Source: Clostridia bacterium
Lineage (GTDB): Bacteria > Bacillota > Clostridia > Oscillospirales > Acutalibacteraceae
Direction: 5' to 3'
Assembly: GCA_900754145.1 (NCBI GenBank)
Contig: CAAEBW010000249.1
Span: 1 to 8,604 of the forward strand
Length of the DNA stretch: 8,604 nucleotides
The notes under the pieces are model-generated. The model was not told the origin of the DNA and did no database searches. It worked only from the letters and a program-made list of their open reading frames with translations. Below, one piece after another: positions 1 to 5,474 of the stretch. Position numbers and translations under genes: made by a program. Each line of letters begins with the position of its first letter. The first letter of the stretch is position 1.

Positions 1-33
1 CGCGGCGGGGATAATCGCTTTTTTAATTTTCAT
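1..33 (-). CDS. galU: UTP-glucose-1-phosphate uridylyltransferase, N-terminal 11 codons only (partial)
   Basis: Only the first 11 residues are inside the window: MKIKKAIIPAA. This is the characteristic opening of GalU, where the same stretch leads into the glycine-rich nucleotide-binding loop; the loop itself lies outside. The ATG occupies 33-31 (read on the minus strand), preceded by an AGAAGGA ribosome binding site about 6 nt upstream. GalU makes UDP-glucose from UTP and glucose-1-phosphate in the cytoplasm, for envelope glycans and glycolipids. The ATG starts 24 nt after the stop of the upstream zinc-ribbon membrane gene on the same strand with no terminator between, so it is probably the downstream member of that operon. 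Other sugar nucleotidyltransferases (RfbA, GlmU) open similarly, but the AIIPAA run after two lysines fits GalU best. The assignment rests on 11 residues. Confidence 0.7.
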   Translation of the reverse strand, partial: MKIKKAIIPAA

Positions 34-57
34 AATTTTCCTTCTTTCTTAAAATAA

Positions 58-948
58 TTATATCATAGAAAGCATAACCGTGACGGCGGAGGCGATATTC
101 TGAACGACAATCATCGTAATAATGCCTACCGCGAGCATTCCGCCCGAGACCCCGCCTAAGGAAGCGAGTCCCATTCGGTAATATCTTTGGTCGATTCCGT
201 TTTGCAGGAATCCCTTTATTGATTTAACGCAGTGGTTTTTATATGCGTAAAATCCGAACAGTCCCGAAAGCACGCATGTAGCAAGGCTTGCAAGATTATC
301 AATCCCCGAGGCTAAAAGGTCGAGCGCGGTTTCTCTGCTCCCAAAGCTCTCAAACGCGTCAAGCAGAGTGTCGGCGTCCCCCTCGGTTATCGACTCAAAA
401 ATGCCGCTTATGCTTTGGGAATTCGTGTCGTAGGTAAGGGCGGCGGTTGTAAAGGTAAGCACAGTTCCCGCCGCAAGGAGTATAAGGGCGATTTTATACA
501 TTTTCCTGTAAAAGAACCACAGTGCCGCGCCGAACGGACCGAAAAGAAAGCCTAAAATCGCCGCGGGCCAACACCAGGAGACCTTAGAGCGGGTGATTTC
601 CATCTTCATAAACTTAGGCATTATCTCCGCCGACTTTTTGCCCACAAAAAATGCGACATCCTCGGCGGGAATACCGTCTATCGCGTAGGCGGTGTAGGTG
701 TTATAGGGCGAATACTGTGCTCCTGCGAAGTTAGGCGCGCCGTAGGGGGGATTATAGCCGCCGTATGCGCCCTGACCCGAGCCTTCACCGAAGCCGCTCT
801 GTGAATCGGCTGAATTCTGCGCCCCGTTTCCAATAAACTCGGGTTCTTCTTTGGGAGCGGGCTTCGTAAGGGGTGCGCCGCAGTTTTTACAGTAGATATA
901 TTCGCTTTCGTTTGCCACTCCGCATTCGGAGCAAATCTTTTTATCCAT
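58..948 (-). CDS. Zinc-ribbon, multi-pass membrane protein (DUF2628-like), function unknown
   Basis: A 296-residue protein. Residues 1-25 form a zinc ribbon with C6, C9, C20 and C23. A flexible Gly/Tyr/Pro/Asn-rich linker runs from about 30 to 88. The C-terminal half is membrane-embedded: hydrophobic segments at about 127-147, 151-172, 217-236 and 262-294, with the RKMY motif (148-151) between the first two. The order cytosolic zinc ribbon, disordered linker, membrane domain is typical of DUF2628-like proteins of Clostridia. No catalytic motif is visible, so a sensing, scaffolding or envelope role is only inference. The start is supported by GGGAGGAA upstream of the ATG at 948. It follows the RING-like paralogue at 973-1914 by 24 nt and precedes galU by 24 nt. 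Both paralogues share the pattern S-W-x-W, an aromatic-rich segment and RKMY, so they likely arose by duplication. Confidence 0.8.
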   Translation of the reverse strand: MDKKICSECGVANESEYIYCKNCGAPLTKPAPKEEPEFIGNGAQNSADSQSGFGEGSGQGAYGGYNPPYGAPNFAGAQYSPYNTYTAYAIDGIPAEDVAFFVGKKSAEIMPKFMKMEITRSKVSWCWPAAILGFLFGPFGAALWFFYRKMYKIALILLAAGTVLTFTTAALTYDTNSQSISGIFESITEGDADTLLDAFESFGSRETALDLLASGIDNLASLATCVLSGLFGFYAYKNHCVKSIKGFLQNGIDQRYYRMGLASLGGVSGGMLAVGIITMIVVQNIASAVTVMLSMI

Positions 949-972
949 ACTTATTCCTCCCGATGATTTTAT

Positions 973-1914
973 TTATATAAATACCGCGATAATCGCCGGC
1001 AGATACTGCATCGCCATAACCCCTATAAGGAACAGAAATATATTTACCCCGCCTTTTTTGTGGTAATCGTAATCCATATCCTCGCTCTCGGCACGGATTT
1101 TTTTAACCGTTTCCACCGTATAAAGCTTATAGAGATAGTCACCGAAAATCGCCGAAACGAAGCGTATCGCCAGATTAAGAACAAAGCCTAACGCGGCGAA
1201 AACCATAACCGCCGCTCCGATATCCGAAATGTGGGATAAAAGGTTATTCATAAGGTCGATGTAGGTTTCCTTGCCTGTAAAGCCCAAATTGTAAATCGCG
1301 CTGCTCAAGGGCAGATATAAAAGTGAAGCTATCACGGTTAAAAGCCCTGTTACAACCCCGTTTTTATACATTTTGCGGGACAGCATCCACCCGCAGGGGA
1401 AGAAAAACGCCATCCAGTTCCAGGAGGTGCGGTTATTTTTGTTTAAAACCGCGAATTTCGGAATATACCTCGGGGTATTTGCCGCTACAAGCCGCTTTGC
1501 CTCGTCCGCGGTAACTCCCTCGCCGATGTCGCAGTCGGCGGGTACGCCACCTAAAAAGTCGAAGCTTGCAAAGCTTCCGCCCGCTTTCGCAACATTCGGC
1601 GCGCCGCACTTAGGACAGGCGTTAAGGGAAAAATCGTAGCTTTCGTGACACATTTGACAGGTGATTTTACCCTCGGCGTTTTCGCCCGTATGCCCCCTTT
1701 CCGCCTCCCTTGCGGAAACGGTTTCCTCGGCGGCTTTAATTTTATCGTACTGCTTATCCGTTCCGTGAAATTCCTCAAGCGCGCAGTGCCCCAGCTCGTT
1801 ATAGCAATCCCTGTGATGAGGCGCACCGCAGACGGGGCAGTAAACAATATCGTCATCATCGAAGAGATAGGCATGACACCTTACGCAGGTGACACCCTCT
1901 GTTTTAAGACTCAT
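973..1914 (-). CDS. RING-like/zinc-ribbon multi-pass membrane protein (DUF2628-like), function unknown
   Basis: A 313-residue protein counted from the ATG at 1914. An in-frame GTG three codons earlier (1923) lies inside the ribosome binding site AAGAGGTG and is not favoured. The N-terminus carries a prokaryotic RING-like finger: C10, C13, C26, C29, H33/H34, C37 and C44. A charged, coil-prone linker follows (about 52-80), then a second zinc ribbon with C86, C89, C100 and C103. The C-terminal half has membrane segments at about 165-180, 184-209, 231-257 and 291-313, with the same SWNW and RKMY motifs as the neighbour at 58-948. Its first 11 bases overlap the end of the NUDIX gene, suggesting translational coupling. 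RING-like fingers in bacteria do not imply ubiquitin ligase activity; protein-protein contact is the more likely role. No function can be assigned from sequence alone. Confidence 0.8.
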   Translation of the reverse strand: MSLKTEGVTCVRCHAYLFDDDDIVYCPVCGAPHHRDCYNELGHCALEEFHGTDKQYDKIKAAEETVSAREAERGHTGENAEGKITCQMCHESYDFSLNACPKCGAPNVAKAGGSFASFDFLGGVPADCDIGEGVTADEAKRLVAANTPRYIPKFAVLNKNNRTSWNWMAFFFPCGWMLSRKMYKNGVVTGLLTVIASLLYLPLSSAIYNLGFTGKETYIDLMNNLLSHISDIGAAVMVFAALGFVLNLAIRFVSAIFGDYLYKLYTVETVKKIRAESEDMDYDYHKKGGVNIFLFLIGVMAMQYLPAIIAVFI

Positions 1915-2434
1915 AAAGAGCACCTCTTAAATCCTTAATCTTTTCAAAAATACTGTCGAAGTATTCCTTGCCGTAGTTGTGGAAATTTCCGTCCTCAATC
2001 ATTTTACGCAGCTCATTTTCGGTGACCCACTTAGCCTCTGATACCTCAGAGCGCTGAAGCACAAGCTCATTTTCGGGGATATCGCAGACTATAGCCCAAA
2101 CGTCAAGCAGTGAATTGCGCCTTTTGATTCTTTCAAGCTTTTTAAGGCTTTTACGGTCGGATTTTATCCCCAATTCCTCAAAAAGCTCCCGTCTTGCGGC
2201 GGCAAATGAATCCTCGCCCGAGACCGCCGCTCCGCCCGTCGCCGCCCATTCACCGGGCATAAGCTTTTTATCGTCGGCGCGGCGCTGGATTAAAAACTGC
2301 CCCGTGCTTGAGACGATCCATATATGCACAACAAGGTGGTATTCCCCCGATTTTAGAACCCCCTGACCGCGCAGAGCGGTTTTGCCCGTCGGGTTGCCGT
2401 TTCGGTCAAGCACATCCCATATTTCAACACTCAT
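1904..2434 (-). CDS. NUDIX hydrolase, IPP-isomerase-like/YfcD-type subfamily
   Basis: A 176-residue cytoplasmic protein. A complete NUDIX box spans residues 68-90 and fits G-x5-E-x7-R-E-L-x-E-E-L-G-I: G68, E74, R82, E83, E86, E87, G89. The glutamates bind the divalent cations that hydrolyse a nucleoside- or other diphosphate linked to a further group. The N-terminus (EIWDVLDRNGNPTG, then HLVVHIWI and FLIQRRA) resembles the isopentenyl-diphosphate-isomerase-like group of NUDIX proteins, which includes E. coli YfcD. The substrate of this group is not established, and I do not claim isomerase activity. The gene overlaps its upstream neighbour by 11 nt (2424-2434) and its downstream neighbour by 11 nt (1904-1914), so the three genes are almost certainly one translationally coupled unit. 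A housekeeping role in sanitising or recycling a nucleotide sugar is possible given galU nearby, but this is inference. Confidence 0.88.
   Translation of the reverse strand: MSVEIWDVLDRNGNPTGKTALRGQGVLKSGEYHLVVHIWIVSSTGQFLIQRRADDKKLMPGEWAATGGAAVSGEDSFAAARRELFEELGIKSDRKSLKKLERIKRRNSLLDVWAIVCDIPENELVLQRSEVSEAKWVTENELRKMIEDGNFHNYGKEYFDSIFEKIKDLRGALYES
1921..1928 (-). promoter_or_regulatory. Ribosome binding site deciding the start of the RING-like gene
   Basis: Read on the minus strand this is AAGAGGTG, 6 nt upstream of the ATG at 1914. The alternative GTG start at 1923-1921 is formed by its last three bases, so the ATG is the likely start. The site lies inside the end of the NUDIX coding sequence, as expected for coupled genes. 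Confidence 0.65.
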
Positions 2435-3116
2435 AACGTTTTTTTGCTACCTCGCCCGCTTTTTTGTAAATGCTGTTTTCGGGTATAACTCCCCTAACCG
2501 AGGAAAGCGGATAAACATTGGTATTTTTCCCGATTACCGTACCGGGATTAAGCACCGAGCCGCAGCCAACCTCTACAAAGTCGCCTAAAACCGCCCCCAT
2601 TTTTTTAAGTCCTGTTTCATATCTCTCGTCCCCCGATTTTGTCACGACAAGGGTTTTATCCGACTTTACATTAGAGGTAATAGACCCCGCGCCCATATGG
2701 GAGTGTGAGCCTAAAACAGAGTCGCCCACATAGTTGTAGTGCGGGACCTGCACGGTATCTATCAGTATTACATTTTTAAGCTCGGTCGAGTTGCCCACAA
2801 CGCAGTCGTTGCCGACAAGGGCGCTTCCGCGTATAAATGCGCAGTGGCGAACCTCGGTGCGCTCGCCTATAATGCAGGGACCTGTTATGCTCGCGGTGGG
2901 GGCAACCTTAGCAGACCTTGCAATCCAGATGCTTTCGCCCTTCTGCTCGTAAATATCGGGGTCAAGGGTCGGACCTATCTTTTTAATATAATCGCTTATA
3001 AGGCTCAGCGCTTCAAACGGATAGGTTACGGTTTTTAAAAGCGCATAGCCCAAGCTTTCGTTTTCGGCGAAAAGCTCCTTTACGGTAATTCCTTTCAAAT
3101 AAGACACACCTTTCAT
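2424..3116 (-). CDS. Left-handed beta-helix acyltransferase-like protein resembling the GlmU C-terminal domain
   Basis: A 230-residue protein with hexapeptide repeats (I/V-G-x4 type) from about residue 66 to 205, which should fold as a left-handed beta-helix. The segment VPHYNYVGD (124-132), followed by MGAGSITSN, mirrors the GlmU acetyltransferase domain, in which the equivalent histidine is catalytic; here it is H126. The N-terminal pyrophosphorylase domain of true GlmU is absent; residues 1-60 are a short helical region instead. Such proteins are often labelled UDP-N-acetylglucosamine pyrophosphorylase, which the missing domain does not support. An acetyl- or acyl-transfer role on a sugar nucleotide is plausible. 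Start: the ATG at 3116 lacks a Shine-Dalgarno, whereas a TTG at 3098 has AAAGGTG 8 nt upstream and would give 224 residues. The gene overlaps the NUDIX start by 11 nt and lies 53 nt downstream of the endonuclease gene with no terminator between. Confidence 0.8.
   Translation of the reverse strand: MKGVSYLKGITVKELFAENESLGYALLKTVTYPFEALSLISDYIKKIGPTLDPDIYEQKGESIWIARSAKVAPTASITGPCIIGERTEVRHCAFIRGSALVGNDCVVGNSTELKNVILIDTVQVPHYNYVGDSVLGSHSHMGAGSITSNVKSDKTLVVTKSGDERYETGLKKMGAVLGDFVEVGCGSVLNPGTVIGKNTNVYPLSSVRGVIPENSIYKKAGEVAKKRYEC
3105..3113 (-). promoter_or_regulatory. Shine-Dalgarno-like site favouring a TTG start for the GlmU-C-like gene
   Basis: Read on the minus strand the sequence is AAAGGTGTG, placed so that GGTG ends 8 nt before an in-frame TTG at 3098-3096. 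The upstream ATG at 3116 has no purine-rich site in the 20 nt before it. The TTG start would drop six residues that look unrelated to the helical N-terminus. It is a possibility, not a decision. Confidence 0.4.
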
Positions 3117-3169
3117 TTTTAAGCTGTTAGATCTAATTGTTGTGATTTAAATATGATGGCATCAAACAT

Positions 3170-4147
3170 TTACCAAGGCTCTACCTGTGCGTGTATTGAT
3201 GAGGGCAAGGATATTAATTGAACGTCAAATTTTAATGACGATTCAATCTTACCGGATGCATTATGTATTCTCATTGTTAACGCCCATCCCTCATCACAAA
3301 CAATTTCAATTTTATTGTCAGAATTCGGGACAAACCCCATATGATAAAATCTTGTGGGCAGTTTTAGCTTTGCAACATCAACAATGGAACGATGCCCGTT
3401 TGCTGCGCGGTTAAGTGTCCCGAAAAGATTAATCGCTTCAACCCGTGTTGTTTTATGCCTGTCATCAGTAATGACCTTGTAGAAATCATGGCGACCAAGC
3501 AAGTATTCAATAAGCCTGCTCGGAACATCCGAATTAATGTCTGCAAGCCTTTTTAGTTCGGTCAAGAAGGCATTAAGGACAGGAACATAATAGCGTTCTG
3601 CTTTGTTAGGCAAAGCGTTCCATAACGGAAGCGGGGCACCGTTATCTATTGCATTTATTCTCATATCCCTTAGTTCATTAAACAGTGGAACAACTGTGTC
3701 AAAATACTGCTGAGAACAAGGAATACCAAGCCATTCCTTACCAAAATCAATTGTTGCCGACAACCTGCTGTGCTTTACTGCGTGATGATTGTGTTTACAG
3801 GAAATACCGATTTCCCAACCGTTTGCTCCGCGAAGACATACCACATCACGGACATCACCGGCAACGCCTTGCGCGTCTTTTTGAATGATGAGCTCAAGAG
3901 AACCTATGCCATATTCAAGTTGAGGTTCAAGACGGAGAATTACCGTTGCCGCTGCATTGGCGGCACGGACTAATTTATCGGACAGTCCTTCTCGCTCTGC
4001 CTTTTTGAAAGCGGCCTGAGCTGTACGGTATGCATTTGATTCTTGAATTGTTATCGTACCGTCTGTATTACGGTATAACCGATCTCTTAACGCTATAAGA
4101 CAAGCATATTCATAAGCTTTGCCGTATTCTGTGTTTGATAGAGCCAT
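3170..4147 (-). CDS. Type II restriction endonuclease, HaeIII family (predicted GGCC)
   Basis: A 325-residue protein from the ATG at 4147. It matches my recollection of the HaeIII endonuclease family (Pfam RE_HaeIII) along its length: SNTEYGKAYEYACL near the N-terminus, GDVRD (97-101), WEIGISCKHNH (111-121), AVKHSRLS (123-130), DFGKEW (134-139), YLLGRHDFYKV (215-225) and RIHNAS...SLKFD (293-308). The acidic residues of GDVRD with E112 and K118 look like a PD-(D/E)xK-type catalytic cluster; this reading is inference. The family cuts GGCC, leaving DNA intact where the partner methyltransferase has modified it. A GTG two codons upstream falls inside the Shine-Dalgarno GAGGGTG, so ATG is preferred. 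The gene begins 11 nt after the methyltransferase stop, and its ribosome binding site reaches to within 1 nt of that stop, an order that lets methylation come first. It appears intact. Its A+T content is visibly above the flanking genes, suggesting transfer. Confidence 0.88.
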   Translation of the reverse strand: MALSNTEYGKAYEYACLIALRDRLYRNTDGTITIQESNAYRTAQAAFKKAEREGLSDKLVRAANAAATVILRLEPQLEYGIGSLELIIQKDAQGVAGDVRDVVCLRGANGWEIGISCKHNHHAVKHSRLSATIDFGKEWLGIPCSQQYFDTVVPLFNELRDMRINAIDNGAPLPLWNALPNKAERYYVPVLNAFLTELKRLADINSDVPSRLIEYLLGRHDFYKVITDDRHKTTRVEAINLFGTLNRAANGHRSIVDVAKLKLPTRFYHMGFVPNSDNKIEIVCDEGWALTMRIHNASGKIESSLKFDVQLISLPSSIHAQVEPW

Positions 4148-4150
4148 AAT

Positions 4151-4157
4151 CACCCTC
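4151..4157 (-). promoter_or_regulatory. Ribosome binding site of the endonuclease gene, abutting the methyltransferase stop
   Basis: Read on the minus strand this is GAGGGTG, 3 nt before the ATG at 4147 and 1 nt after the methyltransferase stop codon (4161-4159). Ribosomes finishing the methyltransferase would cover it, so endonuclease translation is probably coupled to prior methyltransferase synthesis. It also excludes the GTG at 4153 as start. Confidence 0.6.
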
Positions 4158-4158
4158 G

Positions 4159-5097
4159 TTACCGAATTTCCTGTTCCAAATACGGTCTTATGTAGTTTGC
4201 CACATATTCTGCCAACTTAACAGGAACAGCATTCCCTATTTGTTTATAAATGCTCGTTAAATCACCGAAAAACTCTAAATTTCTTGGAAAAGTTTGAATA
4301 GCAGCAGCTTCTCTCCAGCTTAATCTTCGCGTTTCTCCGCCCTTTCCAAACTCCCAAAGGTCTTTATCTACCTTTACCATATCAGGAGAACCCGGCCACA
4401 ATGTTACTTGTTTTGCCATGGCGGGAACAGTGTATGCTACATCGTCCCAGCTGCGTTTTCTGTTTCTTGACATATACCTTGACGAATAAGAAGCATTGCA
4501 AACCTCACTTTTTACAGCTTTTGGCATATCTCCGATAGCTTCCCTGAGTGTCATTTTTTCTCCGTTGGTATCGGGTAATTCAAATCCCCGCACCTGCAAA
4601 TCTTTCCTAAAGCCTACAATTATTACCCGTTCGCGATCCTGCGGAACACCAAAGTTTTTGGCGTTTACAAGCTTATAATACACATCATAACCGCAATCGG
4701 CAAAATCTGCGATAATTGCATCTAAAATCAGCCCGTCTCCCATTGTCAAAAGACCTTTTACATTTTCACCGATAAAAGCCTTGGGCTTATTTTGACGAAC
4801 GAGCTTTACATAATGTTTATACAAAACATTTCTTGAATCGTCAATTTTTCGCGGTCCGCTTAAACTAAAGCCCTGACAAGGAAACCCTCCCAACATAACA
4901 TCGGAGAGGGGTATGGCAGAATAGTCAACTTTTGATATATCTCCGCAGACGACATCTGCCTTACTCCAATTCCGATGAGTTTTACAGGCGTCTTTGTCAA
5001 AATCATTTGCCCAAATGGTTTTGTATCCTGCACGGTCAAATCCCATATCAAGACCTCCGGCACCGCAGAACAAACTGACAGCCGTAAATTCTCTCAT
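4159..5097 (-). CDS. DNA (cytosine-5)-methyltransferase, partner of the HaeIII-family endonuclease
   Basis: A 312-residue C5-methyltransferase with motifs in canonical order: motif I FCGAGGLDMGF (10-20, AdoMet binding), motif IV GGFPCQGFS (70-78, catalytic C74), motif VI ENVKGLL (111-117), motif VIII QDRERVIIVGFR (153-164), target recognition region about 165-255, motif IX RRLSWREAAAIQTFP (257-271) and motif X QIGNAVPVKLAEYVA (286-300). The MSRNRKRSW stretch (209-217) and its surroundings resemble M.HaeIII and M.NgoPII, both GGCC enzymes, supporting GGCC as target. The following AMAKQVTLWPGSPDM differs from the ASGRQCQLHPQAP form I recall in those enzymes, so specificity is not certain. It methylates a cytosine in its site to protect host DNA. 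The start has GGAGGT at proper distance and a near-consensus promoter upstream. No separate controller protein gene is present. It is A+T-rich like its partner. Confidence 0.93.
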   Translation of the reverse strand: MREFTAVSLFCGAGGLDMGFDRAGYKTIWANDFDKDACKTHRNWSKADVVCGDISKVDYSAIPLSDVMLGGFPCQGFSLSGPRKIDDSRNVLYKHYVKLVRQNKPKAFIGENVKGLLTMGDGLILDAIIADFADCGYDVYYKLVNAKNFGVPQDRERVIIVGFRKDLQVRGFELPDTNGEKMTLREAIGDMPKAVKSEVCNASYSSRYMSRNRKRSWDDVAYTVPAMAKQVTLWPGSPDMVKVDKDLWEFGKGGETRRLSWREAAAIQTFPRNLEFFGDLTSIYKQIGNAVPVKLAEYVANYIRPYLEQEIR

Positions 5098-5141
5098 CCT
5101 GTACCTCCGTAAGTTTTTTATGAACTTATATACTCTTAAGA

Positions 5142-5170
5142 ATTATATCATTTTATCGTAACGATTTCAA
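5142..5170 (-). promoter_or_regulatory. Sigma-A promoter of the restriction-modification operon
   Basis: On the minus strand, TTGAAA (5170-5165) and a perfect TATAAT (5147-5142) are separated by exactly 17 nt. The transcript would start near 5135, about 38 nt before the methyltransferase ATG. The spacer holds an inverted repeat, ATCGT-A-ACGAT on the plus strand (5155-5165), and a palindrome TCTTAAGA (5134-5141) sits at the predicted start. Either could be an operator, but no regulator gene is present apart from the methyltransferase itself. Confidence 0.75.
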
Positions 5171-5253
5171 GCATTCTGACTCATAATATATTTAATAATA
5201 TATTAACAATTATTGCTAAGTGAATTTTTTTTCAACATTTTATGTGTTTGGTA

Positions 5254-5282
5254 TTGTAAAAAGATTATTTTTGTGTTAAAAT
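5254..5282 (+). promoter_or_regulatory. Sigma-A promoter of the SRP RNA
   Basis: TTGTAA (5254-5259), a 17-nt spacer and TAAAAT (5277-5282) preceded by an extended -10 TG (5274-5275). A run of eight T (5225-5232) and more A/T-rich sequence lie just upstream, where an UP element would sit. The predicted start near 5289 lies just before the SRP RNA closing stem. It is divergent to the restriction-modification promoter, with 83 nt between the two -35 boxes. Confidence 0.65.
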
Positions 5283-5300
5283 AACTTCTGTCAAGCAAGC

Positions 5301-5445
5301 TTGCGTGTTTAAGTGTGCGAATGGGCGGGTCCTGTGCGACGGGGCGCTGCGAACCATGTCAGGCGGGGAACCGAGCAGCATTAAGCGGTCTGTCCCGTGC
5401 GCCGCAGTAAATCGGCTCATTCGTACACTTAAATACGCAATTTTT
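5301..5445 (+). ncRNA. ffs: Signal recognition particle RNA, bacterial small type
   Basis: The conserved apical domain is present: GAACCA (5351-5356), GTCAGG (5358-5363), a CGG-GGAA-CCG hairpin with GGAA tetraloop (5364-5373), then AGCAGCA (5374-5380). This is the Ffh-binding core of SRP RNA; the usual UCC-GGAA-GGA hairpin is replaced by an equivalent paired one. Below it, ACGGG (5339-5343) can pair with CCCGT (5394-5398). A 26-bp closing stem joins 5301-5326 to 5415-5440 with three G-U pairs and no mismatch. No separate Alu domain is seen, so it is the small class, though with a long stem. The RNA pairs with Ffh to target ribosomes making membrane proteins to FtsY. It sits directly upstream of dnaX as in Bacillus (scr-dnaX). 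Exact ends are uncertain because of likely processing. Confidence 0.88.
5415..5445 (+). terminator. Possible terminator formed by the SRP RNA 3' strand and a U-tract
   Basis: The 3' strand of the closing stem (5415-5440) ends directly in five T (5441-5445). Together with its 5' partner 115 nt earlier this gives the stem-plus-U-tract layout of an intrinsic terminator, though the U-tract is short and the stem base A/T-rich. dnaX starts 29 nt further on, so termination must be incomplete if dnaX relies on the same promoter. Confidence 0.4.
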
Positions 5446-5474
5446 GTAAAGGCTCAAAAAGGGAGGGTGTAATT

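Noticed and set aside
1914..1923. GTG start for the RING-like membrane protein
   Set aside because: The GTG is part of the Shine-Dalgarno AAGAGGTG for the ATG at 1914.
2739..3038. 99-codon open frame on the plus strand opposite the GlmU-C-like gene
   Set aside because: The hexapeptide repeats are on the minus strand and this frame has no homology or start signal.
3117..5289. Signs of a mobile element carrying the restriction-modification genes
   Set aside because: I searched the flanks for direct or inverted repeats and for recombinase fragments and found none convincing.
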